This document shows, in pieces, positions 61,696 to 64,000 of a stretch of 64,000 nt of DNA. The translations under genes were made by a program, and so were the position numbers. This DNA comes from Thermonema lapsum (GTDB lineage Bacteria > Bacteroidota > Bacteroidia > Cytophagales > Thermonemataceae). Each line of letters opens with the position of its first letter. Within the stretch, counting starts at the first letter, position 1. The notes under the pieces are model-generated. The model was not told where the DNA came from, searched no databases, and saw only the letters and a list, made by a program, of their open reading frames with translations. The stretch lies in NCBI RefSeq assembly GCF_011761635.1, contig NZ_JAASRN010000002.1:434001-498000 (forward strand). Direction: 5' to 3'.

Positions 61696-64000
61696 TCATT
61701 TTTCTGTCAATTCTTTGATGCGTTTCAGGTCTTCTCTATCATGGAAAGTTACCTCGAGAGCTAAGCCGCGCAGCTCATGTACCAATACATTGAACGACTC
61801 GGGCACTCCCGGCTCGGGGAAGGGCTCACCCTTCACTATGCTTTCGTACACTTTGGCACGTCCTACCACGTCATCTGACTTCACGGTAAGGATTTCACGC
61901 AGGATGTGAGCAGCGCCGAAAGCTTCAAGTGCCCACACTTCCATCTCACCAAAACGCTGACCACCGAACTGGGCTTTACCACCCAAGGGCTGTTGCGTGA
62001 TGAGCGAGTAAGGACCAATAGAACGGGCGTGCATTTTGTCATCTACCATGTGCCCCAGCTTGAGCATATACATTACCCCTACGGTAACGGGCTGCTCGAA
62101 GCGTTCACCGGTCAAGCCATCATACAGATAAGTACGCCCCAAGGGAGGCAAGCCGGCTTCTTGAATCTCTTTTTCGATGTCTTCGAGCTTGGCACCATCA
62201 AAGATGGGGGTAGCGTATCTGCGTCCTAGTTTTTTACCTGCCCAACCGAGCACCGTTTCATAGAGCTGCCCGATGTTCATACGCGAAGGTACACCCAGCG
62301 GGTTAAGAACGATATCTACGGGGGTACCGTCTTCAAGGAATGGCATGTCTTCTATACGCACGATTTTGGCTACCACCCCTTTATTACCGTGACGCCCCGC
62401 CATTTTATCTCCCACTTTCAGTTTACGCTTCTGGGCGATATACACTTTAGCGAGTTTCAAAATACCGGCGGGCAGCTCGTCGCCTACTTCCAAGTTGAAA
62501 CGTTCACGCTTGAACCAAGCAATGACCTCGTTGCGAGCACGCTGGTAGTTGGCTACCAACTTAGCTACCAATTCATTGGTTTTTTCGTCTTCTGTCCAGC
62601 CTTCCAAGCGCACCTCGGCGATGAGGTTCACCTCTTCCGGCACGTTGTACATGCTTTCGTCACTGTATGGGTTTTTCTTAGGGAAGAGGTTTTGCTCTAT
62701 GTTCTTACGGGTGAATTTGGTGCCCTTCGATATAAGCTCATCACCAAATTTATGTTTCACCCCTTGCGACACCTTGCCTTCGAGCAGCTGCGCCAGCTTG
62801 TCAATCATGGTACTGCGCAATTCAGCCAATTTTTTGGAGTAAGTGTCCATTAGTTTTTTCACTTCGTCTTTGGCTTTTTTGCGCAGGTCTTTGTCTTTGC
62901 GCGAGCGGGCAAACAACTTGGTGTTGATTACCACCCCTTCTACTGCGGGCGGCAGGCGCAGAGAGGCATCTTTCACATCACCGGCTTTATCGCCGAAGAT
63001 AGCGCGCAGCAGTTTTTCTTCTGGAGTGGGGTCTGATTCGCCCTTAGGAGTGATTTTACCTACTAGTATGTCTCCCTCTCTCACAAAGGTGCCTATCTTC
63101 ACTATGCCGTTTTCATCCAAGTGACGGATGGCATCTTCTCCCACGTTGGGGATTTCGGAAGTGAGTTCTTCTTCGCCGCGCTTGGTGTCGCGTACCTCCA
63201 GCTCATATTCATCAATATGAATGGATGTGTAGATGTCTTCTCTAACTACACGTTCCGAGATAACAATAGCATCCTCGAAGTTGTAACCACGCCAAGGCAT
63301 GAAGGCAACCAAGAGGTTGCGACCCAATGCCAGCTCGCCGCCTTGAGTTGCATAACCTTCACACAAAGGTTGTCCTTTCTTCACGCGGTCACCTTTGCGC
63401 ACAATAGGCGTCAAGTTGATGCAAGTGCTTTGGTTTGTACGGCGAAACTTCGCAAGCTTATAGGTTTTATATTCACCGGTGAAACTTACTAAGCGGTCTT
63501 GTTCATCGAAGTCATATTTCACCACAATCTTGCTGCTATCCACATAATCCACGACCCCATCGCCTTCGGCTAATATCAAAATGCGAGAATCCAATGCCGC
63601 ACGTTCTTCAAGCCCGGTACCTACGATAGGCGCTTCGGGTTGAATCAAAGGCACTGCCTGACGCTGCATGTTCGAGCCCATGAGAGCACGGTTGGCGTCG
63701 TCATGCTCCAAGAAAGGAATCAAAGAAGCCGCTAAGGATACAATCTGGTTAGGCGACACGTCCATGAAGTCCACTTCTTCTGGACTTACCATGATAAAAT
63801 CGCCCTTATTGCGAGCCTTCACTTGTTTTAAAAGGAAGTTCCCCTCGTCATCAATAGGGGCATTTGCCTGTGCTATGGTGTATTTGTCTTCTTCTTCGGC
63901 AGTCATGTAAATCACTTCGCCGGACATGTCCACCTTGCCATTGACCACACGGCGATAGGGCGTTTCAATGAAGCCCATGTTGTTGATTTTAGCATAAACG
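61696..64000 (-). CDS. rpoB: DNA-directed RNA polymerase subunit beta, C-terminal part (runs off right edge)
   Basis: Beta subunit of RNA polymerase. About 768 residues up to the window edge are open: the frame continues through [16 protein letters not shown] at 64000, so the real start is outside the window, and the ATG at 63978 is internal. Visible motifs are [43 protein letters not shown], and the C-terminal [25 protein letters not shown] full protein of this kind has about 1270-1300 residues, so roughly 500 residues are missing. rpoC follows after 89 bases. Confidence 0.97.
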   Translation of the reverse strand, partial: VYAKINNMGFIETPYRRVVNGKVDMSGEVIYMTAEEEDKYTIAQANAPIDDEGNFLLKQVKARNKGDFIMVSPEEVDFMDVSPNQIVSLAASLIPFLEHDDANRALMGSNMQRQAVPLIQPEAPIVGTGLEERAALDSRILILAEGDGVVDYVDSSKIVVKYDFDEQDRLVSFTGEYKTYKLAKFRRTNQSTCINLTPIVRKGDRVKKGQPLCEGYATQGGELALGRNLLVAFMPWRGYNFEDAIVISERVVREDIYTSIHIDEYELEVRDTKRGEEELTSEIPNVGEDAIRHLDENGIVKIGTFVREGDILVGKITPKGESDPTPEEKLLRAIFGDKAGDVKDASLRLPPAVEGVVINTKLFARSRKDKDLRKKAKDEVKKLMDTYSKKLAELRSTMIDKLAQLLEGKVSQGVKHKFGDELISKGTKFTRKNIEQNLFPKKNPYSDESMYNVPEEVNLIAEVRLEGWTEDEKTNELVAKLVANYQRARNEVIAWFKRERFNLEVGDELPAGILKLAKVYIAQKRKLKVGDKMAGRHGNKGVVAKIVRIEDMPFLEDGTPVDIVLNPLGVPSRMNIGQLYETVLGWAGKKLGRRYATPIFDGAKLEDIEKEIQEAGLPPLGRTYLYDGLTGERFEQPVTVGVMYMLKLGHMVDDKMHARSIGPYSLITQQPLGGKAQFGGQRFGEMEVWALEAFGAAHILREILTVKSDDVVGRAKVYESIVKGEPFPEPGVPESFNVLVHELRGLALEVTFHDREDLKRIKELTEK

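Noticed and set aside
63976-63978. rpoB start at 63978
   Set aside because: The frame continues upstream to the window edge with conserved RpoB sequence, so this ATG is an internal Met.
1-64000. CRISPR array, insertion sequence, phage or tRNA/rRNA genes
   Set aside because: No regularly spaced repeats, transposase motifs, integrase motifs or cloverleaf candidates were recognised by reading. Short ncRNAs could be missed without a covariance search.

Overview
The window is a chromosomal stretch of a Bacteroidota bacterium, most likely a member of the Cytophagales. Four things point there: two gliding-motility lipoproteins of the GldJ type, many short lipoproteins with a Cys lipobox, families largely confined to this phylum (GldI-like FKBP lipoproteins, YfiR/DUF4154, LPP20 pairs), and repeated -33 TTG / -7 TAnnTTTG promoter elements. 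I cannot name genus or species from sequence alone. Most of the window has mid-range GC; the first ~2.75 kb is clearly AT-rich and looks like accessory DNA.

Layout. 1-2770: AT-rich block on the minus strand with a DUF2256 / DASH-type photolyase / DUF429-like cassette joined by two ATGA overlaps, plus a DUF486 membrane protein. 2775-4823: membrane metallophosphoesterase, then an ArsR repressor with a 20-bp palindrome just after its promoter and a rhodanese lipoprotein. 4820-10711: an NtrC/NtrB-type pair divergent from an ABC ATPase and a STAS-like protein, then a PhoB/PhoR-type pair. 10774-13103: murF, ruvX, def. 13196-17711: second STAS-like protein, A-type Fe-S carrier, an orphan lipoprotein, a HAMP-GAF-PAS sensor and a YfiR protein. 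17940-23221: prfA and three envelope lipoproteins (beta-helix, TPR-CsgG-like, LPP20). 23318-29634: a tandem CbxX-type AAA+ ATPase with a duplicated N-terminal domain, a solitary THI5/NMT1-like protein, anmK, a four-helix membrane protein and a degenerate YrdC-like protein. 29793-35946: aconitase, a TPR lipoprotein and two GldJ paralogues. 36104-46214: mfd, nfu, a NeuD-type acetyltransferase, a SirB1-type protein, an acyl-CoA carboxylase beta subunit, ChaN-like, recO, and a protein with three thioredoxin-like repeats. 46285-50449: nrnA-like, two FKBP lipoproteins, rdgB and a second LPP20 lipoprotein in one tight run. 50510-57169: HSP20-like protein, sucD, a small protein, then lspA, hemL and an LpoA-like TPR/PBP1 protein, and the DUF2461/DUF3467 pair. 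57269-64000: rpoC and the 3' part of rpoB, which runs off the right edge.

How it works together. Much of the window serves the cell envelope: eleven predicted lipoproteins, the signal peptidase that matures them (lspA), peptidoglycan synthesis and recycling (murF, anmK), and gliding or secretion lipoproteins. The rest is core information processing (rpoBC, mfd, recO, ruvX, prfA, def) and central metabolism (aconitase, sucD, acyl-CoA carboxylase, hemL). Transcription units are short and many end in strong hairpins, which I list. I saw no CRISPR array, insertion sequence, rRNA or tRNA, though I could not run covariance models. Nothing here is clearly a new defence or mobile system. The best candidates for undescribed biology are the duplicated-domain AAA+ protein, the triple-thioredoxin protein, and the ArsR-rhodanese unit with its perfect operator.
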